Positions 50,403 through 58,290 of a stretch of DNA of 64,000 bases are shown here, piece after piece. How positions within the stretch are numbered: the first letter of the stretch is position 1; every line of letters starts with the position of its first letter. A model generated the notes under the pieces. The model ran no database searches. It saw only the letters and a list, made by a program, of their open reading frames with translations, and was not told where the DNA came from. A program made the position numbers and the translations under genes. The stretch covers positions 1 through 64,000 of the forward strand of contig JAKURY010000006.1 in assembly GCA_022452145.1 (NCBI GenBank), written 5' to 3'. Source of the DNA: Acidimicrobiales bacterium. GTDB lineage: Bacteria; Actinomycetota; Acidimicrobiia; Acidimicrobiales; MedAcidi-G1.

Positions 50403-50882
50403 TCAGGCCACGCCGGCCACCAGGGTCCCAAGGCAGAGCCATGGCCCGAAGGCGATCGGCTCCCGCCAGCGGCGTCGGATCCCGGACGCCACCAGGGCCG
50501 CCACCGCGGCGACCAGGAGGGCCAGCGCCACACCATGCACCAGGTCCCGCCAACCAACGGCCGACCGGCCCAGAAACCATCCCAGCGGGACGGCCAGGCG
50601 GAGGCCGCCGCCTCCCAGGCCGTCGCCGGCCACGAGGCGGACGGCCAACAGGAGCCCACCGAAGGTCGCGGCACCCAGCAGCGCCCCGGCCACCGGTAGC
50701 GCCGTACCGGCCACCACCGCCCCGGCCAGCGTGAGGGCGACGAGGCCGAGCAGCAGCCGGAGCACCATCGGGGTGGGAAGCCGGCCCGTCCGGAGGTCGA
50801 CAACCGAGAGCGCCACCGACCAGCAGGCCAGCCATGCCGTAGCCGGCCAGGCACCGGCCATCCAGTCCGTAACGGCCTCCAC
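50403..50882 (-). CDS. A24-type prepilin peptidase-like protein, probably inactive
   Basis: 159-residue multi-pass membrane protein of the type IV prepilin peptidase family without the N-terminal methylase part. The first catalytic aspartate is present in SVVDLRTGRLPTP. The second motif, GxGDxxL in active enzymes, reads GLGGGGLRL, so its aspartate is glycine. The GTG at 50882 is used as start; an ATG at 50861 is possible. It lies 23 bases after aroE, a position where mycobacteria also have a short prepilin-peptidase-like gene. No pilin genes are seen. Confidence 0.75.
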   Translation of the reverse strand: MEAVTDWMAGAWPATAWLACWSVALSVVDLRTGRLPTPMVLRLLLGLVALTLAGAVVAGTALPVAGALLGAATFGGLLLAVRLVAGDGLGGGGLRLAVPLGWFLGRSAVGWRDLVHGVALALLVAAVAALVASGIRRRWREPIAFGPWLCLGTLVAGVA

Positions 50883-50905
50883 GGCCAGCCCGCCCGGGCC
50901 GCGGG

Positions 50906-51778
50906 TCAGCGGCGCGCCAGCGCGGCGCGGGCGGCGGCGTCCATCGCCGCCACCGGCGCGTCCATCCCCGTCCACAGGGTGAAGGCGTGCGCCGCCTGGA
51001 AGACGAGCATCGAGAGGCCGTTGTGGACCTCGACACCACGACCGCGCAGCGCAGCCAGCCATTCGGTCTCCGGCGGGTGGTAGATCAGGTCGACGGCCAC
51101 GGTCCCGGCCGTCACGGCCGCCGGATCGACCGGATGCTCCGCCTCGACTCCAACCATCCCCACCGGTGTGGCGTTCACCACGAGGTCCGCTCCGGCAAGC
51201 GCCTCGGCGACCGCCGACGGCCCGAGTACCCGGCCGGCCGTGCCGGCCAGCGCGGCGGCCGTCTCGGCACGCTCCGCCGTGCGATTGACCACGGCCACGT
51301 CCGCGGCTCCGGCGCTACCCAGGGCATGGACCACTGCGCGTGCCGCTCCTCCCGCCCCGATGACCACGGCCCGTCGGCGCATCGGATCGAAGGCCGCGTC
51401 GTGTCGCAGGCCGTCCAGAAATCCGGCCCCGTCCGTGTTGTGCCCGACCAGGAGGTCGCCATCGGGCACCACGCAGTTGACGGCATTGAGGGCCCCGGCG
51501 TCGCTGGTCAGCAGGTCGACGGCGGCGGCCACCGCCTCCTTGTGGGGCATGGTGACAGAGAGCCCCCCGATGCCCAGCGCCCGCATCTCCTCCAGCGCAC
51601 CGGGCGCCCTTCCCTCGGGGACCTCCATGGCAACGCATGTCCAGTCCAGGCCGGTCTCGGCGAACGCCGTGTTCATGAGGGTCGGAGACAACGAGTGGCG
51701 GACCGGATCACCTATGACCGCTGTCAGCCGGGTGTCCCCACTGACCGGTTGCCGTCGATCCCTGGTCGGCTCATCCAC
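50906..51778 (-). CDS. aroE: shikimate dehydrogenase
   Basis: Fourth shikimate step, NADPH-dependent; 290 residues. SLSPTLMNTAF binds shikimate, the catalytic lysine is in TMPHKEAV, then NAVNCVV, NTDGAGF and the Rossmann loop GAGGAARAVVHAL. The GTG at 51778 overlaps the mltG end by 8 bases. It shares a unit with mltG, ruvX and alaS rather than with aroK-aroB-aroQ. Confidence 0.95.
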   Translation of the reverse strand: MDEPTRDRRQPVSGDTRLTAVIGDPVRHSLSPTLMNTAFAETGLDWTCVAMEVPEGRAPGALEEMRALGIGGLSVTMPHKEAVAAAVDLLTSDAGALNAVNCVVPDGDLLVGHNTDGAGFLDGLRHDAAFDPMRRRAVVIGAGGAARAVVHALGSAGAADVAVVNRTAERAETAAALAGTAGRVLGPSAVAEALAGADLVVNATPVGMVGVEAEHPVDPAAVTAGTVAVDLIYHPPETEWLAALRGRGVEVHNGLSMLVFQAAHAFTLWTGMDAPVAAMDAAARAALARR

Positions 51779-53000
51779 AGCCGAGATCCTTCTGCATGCA
51801 GGCCCTCCGGGCCACCTCGAATTCCGCGGCGGTGACGGCGAAGGTGTGAGCACCCATGACGCCGCCCTCGTCGGTCCGGACGTAGTACATCCATCCCCCC
51901 TGTTCGGGGGCCACCGCCGCCTCCAGCGACGCCCGACCCGGAGCAGCGATGGGCGTCGGGGGGAGCCCGACGATCACCCGGGTGTTCCACATGGACACGG
52001 TGTTCAGGTCGGCCTCGTCCATGGGTTCGCCGGCCGTCTTGCCGACCGCGTAGCGGGTGGACGCGTCGATTCCCAGCCTCCAGCCGGAGGCCAGCCGGTT
52101 GTGGATGACCCGGCTGATCCGGGGCCGGTCCACGTCCAACAGGGCCTCCTCCTCGATCAGAGATGCCAGGATCACGGCTTCGTAGGGGGTCAGGCCCAGT
52201 GCCGCGGCGCGAGCCTCCAGGTCGAGGTCGTCCACCACCTTCAGGAACTGCCGGTGCATCCTGACCAGCAGGCCCAGCTCGTCGCCGACGGTCGCCCCGT
52301 CCAGTTGGTAGGTGTCGGGGAACAACAGGCCCTCCACCAGTTGGAAGGGCAGGCTCGCCGGGTAGTACTCCCATGCCAGCCGGTCGCTGATCAGGGCCGC
52401 CCGCAGCTCGTCCTCGTCGAAGAGAGGCATCTCACGCAGCAGTCGGGCCACCGTCTGCTCGATGGTCAGGCCCTCGGGAACGGTCACCCGGATGACCTCC
52501 TCGGGCAGCGGACCCAGTTGCAGGGCCGCTACCGCGGTAGGGAACGCGAGGTGCTGCTGGAGCACGTAGTCACCGGCCTGGAATGAGTAGTCGATTCCCG
52601 AGTCACAGTCGATCAGCCATCGGATCGCCGTCGGACAGCGCAGCCACTGGCGGAACATCGCCGGGTTGTCGATTATCTCGTCATCGCCAAGGGCGGCCAC
52701 CACGTCGTTGGTGGTCCACCCCTCGACGATGACGAACTCGACCTCGGCGCCCGGCAGGTCGTACGGCGTCATCTGGTCGCTGACCCAGTCCATGAACATG
52801 CGGTAGCCGATCAGCAGGCTGAAGAGCGCCAGGACCAGCACGATCCCCCACCTGGGAAACGGCCCGAGCGGGGCCCTGTGCCGGACCCACCGAACGTCCG
52901 GCCGGACCCCGTCGTCGACTCCAGGGGTCGGCGACGCGCCGACGGACGGCCCTTCGAGGTCGTCCGGGCCGTGCCTCCCGACCACCCCGTCGTCGCTCAC
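51771..53000 (-). CDS. mltG: endolytic murein transglycosylase MltG
   Basis: Cuts nascent peptidoglycan strands at the membrane. The 409-residue protein has a cytoplasmic N-terminus of about 50 residues, one transmembrane helix (about 52-70), a LysM-like/YceG subdomain and the catalytic domain with the active glutamate in ASLIEEEALLDVDRPRISRVIHNRL. LGIDASTRYAVG and NTRVIVGLPPTPIAAPG are further hallmarks. The GTG start overlaps the ruvX stop (GTGA). Confidence 0.94.
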   Translation of the reverse strand: MSDDGVVGRHGPDDLEGPSVGASPTPGVDDGVRPDVRWVRHRAPLGPFPRWGIVLVLALFSLLIGYRMFMDWVSDQMTPYDLPGAEVEFVIVEGWTTNDVVAALGDDEIIDNPAMFRQWLRCPTAIRWLIDCDSGIDYSFQAGDYVLQQHLAFPTAVAALQLGPLPEEVIRVTVPEGLTIEQTVARLLREMPLFDEDELRAALISDRLAWEYYPASLPFQLVEGLLFPDTYQLDGATVGDELGLLVRMHRQFLKVVDDLDLEARAAALGLTPYEAVILASLIEEEALLDVDRPRISRVIHNRLASGWRLGIDASTRYAVGKTAGEPMDEADLNTVSMWNTRVIVGLPPTPIAAPGRASLEAAVAPEQGGWMYYVRTDEGGVMGAHTFAVTAAEFEVARRACMQKDLGCG

Positions 53001-53488
53001 CCGTCCTCCGTTCCCGGCTCACCCGTTCCCGGCGCTCCGATTTCCGGCTCATCCGCTGCCGGCTCACCGTTACGGGCACGCCGGCCGTCCAGCCAGGCCT
53101 GGAGCATCACCGTCGCGGCCACCATGTCGACCACCCGTCGACGCTCGGCACTCCGAAGGTCCTGTTCCCGGAGGGAGCGTTCGGCGGTGACCGTGGTCAG
53201 GCGCTCATCGTAGGTCTCGACCGGAACCCCCAGGCGGTCACCCATCTCATCGGCCTCGGCACCCATCCTGAGGGCCATCGGGCCCCGGGAACCGTCCAGG
53301 GAGTACGGCATCCCGACGACGACGACCTCGACCTCCCACTCCCGTACCAACGAGGCGATGGCCCGGTGTTCGGCCCGCCGGTCGCCGGTGCGCTGCACGA
53401 CTTTCAGCGGCGTGGCCACAAGGCCCTCGCCGTCGCTCACCGCGACGCCGATGCGCTTCGAGCCGAGGTCCAGGCCCAGGGCCCTCAC
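52997..53488 (-). CDS. ruvX: Holliday junction resolvase-like YqgF/RuvX
   Basis: 163-residue RNase H-fold protein implicated in 16S rRNA processing (YqgF/RuvX family). GLDLGSKRIGVAVSD starts the fold, VVVGMPYSLDG and ETYDERLTTVTA carry further acidic residues, and DMVAATVMLQAWL is the last helix. The C-terminal ~25 residues are a Gly/Glu/Pro low-complexity tail. It follows alaS by 7 bases and is coupled to mltG. Confidence 0.94.
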   Translation of the reverse strand: MRALGLDLGSKRIGVAVSDGEGLVATPLKVVQRTGDRRAEHRAIASLVREWEVEVVVVGMPYSLDGSRGPMALRMGAEADEMGDRLGVPVETYDERLTTVTAERSLREQDLRSAERRRVVDMVAATVMLQAWLDGRRARNGEPAADEPEIGAPGTGEPGTEDG

Positions 53489-53495
53489 GGGTCGA

Positions 53496-56090
53496 TCAGC
53501 CGGCGTGGGCGGCTGCCCGTGCCTGCTCGAGGGCGTCTGCGAGGTGCTCGGGCGCCTTGCCCCCGACCAGCGTCACGTCGGGATTGGAGCGGCCCCCCCC
53601 GCCGATGGTCCGCGCCGCCTCGGCCACCAGGGCTCCGGCGTCCAGTCCGCTGTCACCTGAGACCGCGGCGACCAGGATCGCTCCGCCACCCTCCGGGGCC
53701 GTTCCCAGCACCACGGCCCTGACCCCGTCCCGGTCCCGGATGGCCACCGCCAGGTCGCGCAGGCCATCACGGTCGATGCCGTCCACCAGGCCGGCCACGA
53801 CGCCATCGGTGGCCGACGCCGCCAACTCGTCGGCACGCCCCAGGGCGGCCTGCCGCTTCCAGGACTCCAGTTCCCGACGGAGCGCCTTGACCTCGCCCAG
53901 CCGCTTCTGGATGCCGTCCAGCACATCGTCCACCGGTACCCCGATCAGCTCGGCAGCCCGGTCCAGTGTGGCCTCGGCGTCCCTGAGGCGGTCGATGGGC
54001 CCGGTACCGGTTATGGCCTCGAGCCGTCGGATGTTGGAGCCGATGGACCCCTCGGCCACGATCTTGATCGGCCCGATGTCACCCAGGGCCGCCACGTGGG
54101 TACCGCCGCAGAGTTCCGTCGAGTTGGGGCCGGCCTCGAGGACCCGGACCACGTCGCCGTACTTGTCGCCGAAGAAGGCGATGGCACCGGCTTCCTCGGC
54201 CCCGTCCCTGGTGGTCTCGTAGTGGCGGCACGCCGGGTTGGCGAGGACGTCCGCATTGGCGAGGTCCTCGACGGCGGCGACCTGCTCCCGCGTCATGGCC
54301 TCGAAGTGGCTGAAGTCGAAGCGGAGGCGGTCGGGGCCCACGTGGGAACCCTGCTGCTTCACGTGGTCTCCCAGCACCCTCCGCAGCGCCGAGTGGAGCA
54401 GGTGGGTGCCGGTGTGGTTGCGTCGGATGGCGGCCCGCCGATCGGCGTCTATGACCGCCCGGACCGTCTGGCCGGCAGCGGGCACCCCGTCGGAGGCATC
54501 GACCCGGTGCTGGTGGAGGCCGTCCAGTGCCAGCGTGGTGTCGAGCACCCGCGTGGTCCCCGACCCGTACTCGAGGGTGCCCGTGTCACCGACCTGTCCG
54601 CCGGCCTCGGCGTAGAACGGCGTGCGGTCCAGGACCACGAGGTCGCCCTCTGCGAAGAGGACCGTCGCCTCCACCTCGTCGACGTCCCGTCCGACGAACT
54701 CGGTCGCCCCGTTCGCCTCCAACACGGCCCTCAGGTCTCCGGCCACAGCGCTCGCCGCAACGTCCTTGCGGGCCGACCGGGCACGCTGCTGCTGGTCGGC
54801 CATGGCCGTCCTGAAGCTGTCGAGGTCCACCTCGACGGAGCGCTCAGCGGTTATCTCCTCGGTCAGCTCCAGCGGGAAGCCGTAGGTGTCGTGCAACTTG
54901 AACGCCACGTCTCCGGTGAGCCGCTCGCCGTCAGCCAGGTCGTCCAGGGCATCGTCGAGGATGGACAGGCCGACCCTGAGGGTCTCCCGGAAGCGGAGCT
55001 CCTCGCGGTCCAGCACGTCGCGTATGAAGGCGTGGTTGCGCACCAGCTCCGGATAGTCAGGGCCCATGATCTCGACGACGGAGTCCACCAACTGCGGCAT
55101 GATCTGGTCCTCGACGCCGAGCAGCCAGGCATGGCGAATGGCCCGCCGGACTATCCGGCGCAGGACGTAGCCGCGGTCCTCGTTGCTGGGGAACGCGCCG
55201 TCGCTGATCAGGAAGGTGGACGACCGGGCATGGTCGGCAAGGATCCGCTGCGACACGTCGGTGCGGTCGTCAGAACCGTGGGACACGCCGCTGATCTCGC
55301 CGATTCTTGCCAACAGGCGTGTGAACTCGTCGGTCTCCCACACCGAGTCCACGCCGCCGAGCACGCTCAGGATCCGCTCCAGGCCGGCGCCGGTGTCGAT
55401 GGACGGCGCCGGGAGCGGTGTCATCGAGCCGCCCTCGTGCTGTTCAAACTGCATGAAGACGAGGTTCCAGATCTCGATGAACCGCTCGTCGCCGCCGTGG
55501 GCCGGTCCGCCGTCGTCGCCGAAATCGGGACCCTTGTCCCAGAAGATCTCCGAACACGGTCCGCATGGCCCCGTGTCGGCCATCCGCCAGTAGTTGTCCT
55601 CGTCGAGGCGCTGGATGCGCTCGGCGGGCACGCCCACCTCGTCGCGCCATATGGCCTCGGCCTCGGCGTCGCTGACGTGCACGGTGACCCACAGCCGTTC
55701 GGGGTCCAGCCCGAGGTGGTCGGTGACGAACTCCCAGGCGAAGGCACATGCCTCGGACTTGAAGTAGTCGCCGAAGCTGAAGTTGCCCATCATCTCGAAG
55801 AAGGTGAGGTGGCGCAGCGTCCGGCCGACCTCGTCCAGGTCGTTGTGCTTGCCGCCGGCACGCAGGCACTTCTGCACGGTGACGGCGCGGGGCCAGGGGG
55901 CGGGCTGCTCGCCTACGAAGTAGGGCTTGAACGGCACCATGCCGGCCACCGTGAACAGCAACGTCGGGTCGTGCGGCAGGAGGCTTCCGGAGGCCTCGTG
56001 GTGGTGCCCGTTGGCGACGAAGAAGTCGACGAAGGCGCGGCGCAGGCCGTTGGCGGTGAGGAGGTCTTCGGGAACCGGTCGCGCAGTCAT
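53496..56090 (-). CDS. alaS: alanyl-tRNA synthetase
   Basis: 864-residue class II synthetase with its own editing domain. The aminoacylation core spans about 10-270, with FTVAGMVPFKPYF and TGPCGPCSEIF. The editing domain includes HTGTHLLHSALR and the zinc-binding CGGTHVAALGD, and a C-Ala coiled-coil/DHHA1 domain forms the end (GGGGRSNPDVTLVGGK). The ATG lies 9 bases after TAGGAT. alaS heads alaS-ruvX-mltG-aroE-peptidase, the usual actinobacterial order. Confidence 0.97.
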   Translation of the reverse strand: MTARPVPEDLLTANGLRRAFVDFFVANGHHHEASGSLLPHDPTLLFTVAGMVPFKPYFVGEQPAPWPRAVTVQKCLRAGGKHNDLDEVGRTLRHLTFFEMMGNFSFGDYFKSEACAFAWEFVTDHLGLDPERLWVTVHVSDAEAEAIWRDEVGVPAERIQRLDEDNYWRMADTGPCGPCSEIFWDKGPDFGDDGGPAHGGDERFIEIWNLVFMQFEQHEGGSMTPLPAPSIDTGAGLERILSVLGGVDSVWETDEFTRLLARIGEISGVSHGSDDRTDVSQRILADHARSSTFLISDGAFPSNEDRGYVLRRIVRRAIRHAWLLGVEDQIMPQLVDSVVEIMGPDYPELVRNHAFIRDVLDREELRFRETLRVGLSILDDALDDLADGERLTGDVAFKLHDTYGFPLELTEEITAERSVEVDLDSFRTAMADQQQRARSARKDVAASAVAGDLRAVLEANGATEFVGRDVDEVEATVLFAEGDLVVLDRTPFYAEAGGQVGDTGTLEYGSGTTRVLDTTLALDGLHQHRVDASDGVPAAGQTVRAVIDADRRAAIRRNHTGTHLLHSALRRVLGDHVKQQGSHVGPDRLRFDFSHFEAMTREQVAAVEDLANADVLANPACRHYETTRDGAEEAGAIAFFGDKYGDVVRVLEAGPNSTELCGGTHVAALGDIGPIKIVAEGSIGSNIRRLEAITGTGPIDRLRDAEATLDRAAELIGVPVDDVLDGIQKRLGEVKALRRELESWKRQAALGRADELAASATDGVVAGLVDGIDRDGLRDLAVAIRDRDGVRAVVLGTAPEGGGAILVAAVSGDSGLDAGALVAEAARTIGGGGRSNPDVTLVGGKAPEHLADALEQARAAAHAG

Positions 56091-56099
56091 GACCGGCCC

Positions 56100-56105
56100 A
56101 TCCTA
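56100..56105 (-). promoter_or_regulatory. -10 element of alaS
   Basis: TAGGAT on the minus strand, 9 bases before the alaS ATG, so the leader would be at most a few bases. Confidence 0.4.
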
Positions 56106-56184
56106 GGGATCGCCCTACGTGATGCCGGACAGGTCACGCAACCTGGTCTGGAAAGCGGCAGGCAGGGTGCCGAACACGACCGGG

Positions 56185-56472
56185 TCAGCGCATGGATCGG
56201 AGGGGCCGGTGCCTGCGATGGGCGCCGTACTCGTGGTCCAGGGCGCTGCGGGTACGGCCCACCTCGGCCCGACCGTCCCGGGTCGCCTCGGAGAACTCGC
56301 CGGCGATCCGCCGGACGCTGCGGAGCATCGCCGTGCCCTGGTCGGCCACCTCGCGACGCAGGTGCTCGGGCGTGTACCGCTCCACGCCACGGCGGACCCG
56401 GCGTCGGAGCCAGACCGACGAGGCGGTACCGATGAGCCAGCCGCCGAGCAGCCAGACGAGGCGCCTGCGCAT
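56185..56472 (-). CDS. small membrane protein of unknown function
   Basis: 95 residues: a short basic start, one hydrophobic helix (about 5-22) and a basic, helical tail. The ATG overlaps the DUF948 stop by one base (TGATG), the only firm support besides codon structure. Small proteins in this position between DUF948 and alaS are common in actinobacteria, but their function is not known to me. Confidence 0.65.
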   Translation of the reverse strand: MRRRLVWLLGGWLIGTASSVWLRRRVRRGVERYTPEHLRREVADQGTAMLRSVRRIAGEFSEATRDGRAEVGRTRSALDHEYGAHRRHRPLRSMR

Positions 56473-56909
56473 CAGGCGGCACCATCCCGTCGCCTATCGG
56501 ACCTGATCTCGATCGCCGCGGCCTCGACCACCGGGTCATCGCCGCTGCGCTCCGAGGTGCGGCCCCCAAGTCGCCGCACGAACCGGCCGAATCCGGCCGC
56601 GACCGAGGCGACCCCGATGAGAGGCGGTGAGAACGCCCGGTAGGTCAACCGGGAAGCCGCGTCCATCGTGGTCGAGATGTCCTCGGCAGTGTCCAGCAGG
56701 TCGTCCACCCGGTCCAGGCCGGACGTGGCGTGGTCCACCGCCCTGCGCAGGTCGGCCACCAGGGGCACGGCCTGTTCCCGGAGCACGTCGACGGTCTCCC
56801 GCAGGGTGCGCAGCGTCCTAACCAGCGAGAACACGGCAACCACCAGGACGGCGATCGCCGCCAGGCACACCACGGCGACCAGCACCGCCGCCAGGTCAGC
56901 TGCGTCCAT
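56472..56909 (-). CDS. DUF948-like membrane protein
   Basis: 145 residues with one N-terminal transmembrane helix (about 6-29), then a long amphipathic helical stretch (RTLRETVDVLREQAVPLVADL) predicted as coiled coil, and a basic/acidic tail. This architecture matches DUF948 proteins, and the location between rarA and alaS is typical. The ATG at 56909 has GGAGGAG 9 bases upstream and overlaps the rarA end by 14 bases. No function is established. Confidence 0.75.
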   Translation of the reverse strand: MDAADLAAVLVAVVCLAAIAVLVVAVFSLVRTLRTLRETVDVLREQAVPLVADLRRAVDHATSGLDRVDDLLDTAEDISTTMDAASRLTYRAFSPPLIGVASVAAGFGRFVRRLGGRTSERSGDDPVVEAAAIEIRSDRRRDGAA

Positions 56910-58218
56910 CGTGTCCTGCTCCTCCGTCGGCCCGCGGTCGGTCGGCCATCCGGTCGGCGACCTCGCGCTCGTAGCCGTGTGGCGACGGATCGTAGTAGAC
57001 GTTGCCCTCCACCTCGTCCGGCCGGTGGCGCTGGTCCACCCAGCCCTCGGGGTGGTCGTGGGGGTAGTCGTAGCCCGTGCCGTGGCCCAACTGGGCCGCC
57101 CCCCTGTAGTGGGCGTCGCGCAGGTGCATGGGGACCTCACCGGCCCCGGACGACCTGGCGTCGACCTCTGCCCTACCGAGGGCCACGGTGACCCGGTTCG
57201 ACTTCGGGGCGGTCGCCAGGTGGACGACGGCCTGGGCCAGGTTCAACTTCGCCTCGGGCAGGCCCACGAACTCGACGGCCCGGGCCGCTGCGTCGGCGAC
57301 GACCATCGCCATCGGATCCGCCATCCCGACGTCCTCGCTGGCCAGGATCACCAGCCGACGGGCGATGAACCGGGCGTCCTCCCCGGCGTCCAACATCCGG
57401 GCCAGCCAGTAGAGGCCTGCGTCCACGTCCGATCCCCGGATGCTCTTGATGAATGCGCTGATCACGTCGAAGTGGTCGTCGCGCCCGTAGCGCAGGGCCT
57501 TGGTGCCAAGTGCCGCCTCGGCGTCGCCCACCGTGACCCGGTCCTCTCCCCGACCGACGGCCAGGGCCGCGGCCACCTCGAGGCTGGTGAGGGCGTGGCG
57601 ACCGTCTCCGGCCGCCCGATCGACCAGGAGGTCCAGGGCGTCGTCGTCGGCGGTCACCTCCTCGGCCTCCATGCCCCGATCCAGGAGGCTCCGCACCGCC
57701 CCGGGGTCCAGCGGTTCGAGGCGGAACAGGGTGGACCGCGAGAGCAACGGTGGGTTCACCTCGAAGAACGGGTTCTCGGTGGTGGCGCCGATGAGGACCA
57801 GCAGGCCGGACTCCACCGACGGAAGGAGGGCATCCTGCTGGGCCTTGTTGAACCGGTGGACCTCGTCCAGGAACAGGATGGTGCCGACGTCCCGTTCGCC
57901 CAGTCGGGCCTCAGCCCGGGCCACCAGCTCCCGTACGTCCCTGACGCTGGCGTTGACCGCCGAGAGCTCGGAGAACTCCTGGGCGGTGACGCGGGCGATG
58001 AGGCGTGCCACCGAGGTCTTGCCGGTGCCCGGCGGGCCCCAGAGGATCACCGAGGAGAGTCGGTCGGACTCGATGAGTTGGCGGAGAGGCCTCCCCGGAC
58101 CCAGCAGGTGGTCCTGGCCGACGATGTCGTCGATGCGGGTCGGACGCAACCGGTCGGCCAGCGGTGCCCGCCGTGCGAGGCGTTCTTCGGCAGCGCTGGC
58201 GAAGAGGTCCCCGGACAC
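56896..58218 (-). CDS. rarA: replication-associated recombination protein A (RarA/MgsA)
   Basis: AAA+ ATPase at stalled replication forks; 440 residues. DIVGQDHLLG precedes Walker A WGPPGTGKTSVARL (about 61-74), then Walker B FLDEVHRFNKAQQD, sensor 1 IGATTENPFFEVN and sensor 2 GDGRHALTSLE. The C-terminal MgsA tetramerisation domain has FIKSIRGSDVDAGLYWLARM. The GTG at 58218 lies 7 bases after TAGCCT. It leads the unit with the DUF948 and small membrane proteins. Confidence 0.95.
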   Translation of the reverse strand: MSGDLFASAAEERLARRAPLADRLRPTRIDDIVGQDHLLGPGRPLRQLIESDRLSSVILWGPPGTGKTSVARLIARVTAQEFSELSAVNASVRDVRELVARAEARLGERDVGTILFLDEVHRFNKAQQDALLPSVESGLLVLIGATTENPFFEVNPPLLSRSTLFRLEPLDPGAVRSLLDRGMEAEEVTADDDALDLLVDRAAGDGRHALTSLEVAAALAVGRGEDRVTVGDAEAALGTKALRYGRDDHFDVISAFIKSIRGSDVDAGLYWLARMLDAGEDARFIARRLVILASEDVGMADPMAMVVADAAARAVEFVGLPEAKLNLAQAVVHLATAPKSNRVTVALGRAEVDARSSGAGEVPMHLRDAHYRGAAQLGHGTGYDYPHDHPEGWVDQRHRPDEVEGNVYYDPSPHGYEREVADRMADRPRADGGAGHDGRS

Positions 58219-58225
58219 AGCGCGG

Positions 58226-58231
58226 AGGCTA
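58226..58231 (-). promoter_or_regulatory. -10 element of rarA
   Basis: TAGCCT on the minus strand, 7 bases before the rarA GTG start. Confidence 0.45.
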
Positions 58232-58290
58232 CCCGTCGCCCGGCGGCCGGCTGGTCGGCTGGCGCTGGCAGGCATCCAGCCCCCGGCCTG

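Noticed and set aside
56115-56390. Minus-strand frame overlapping the small membrane protein gene
   Set aside because: Its last 25 residues look protein-like, but the competing frame has a TGATG overlap with the DUF948 gene and a membrane-helix pattern. No evidence for a frameshift.
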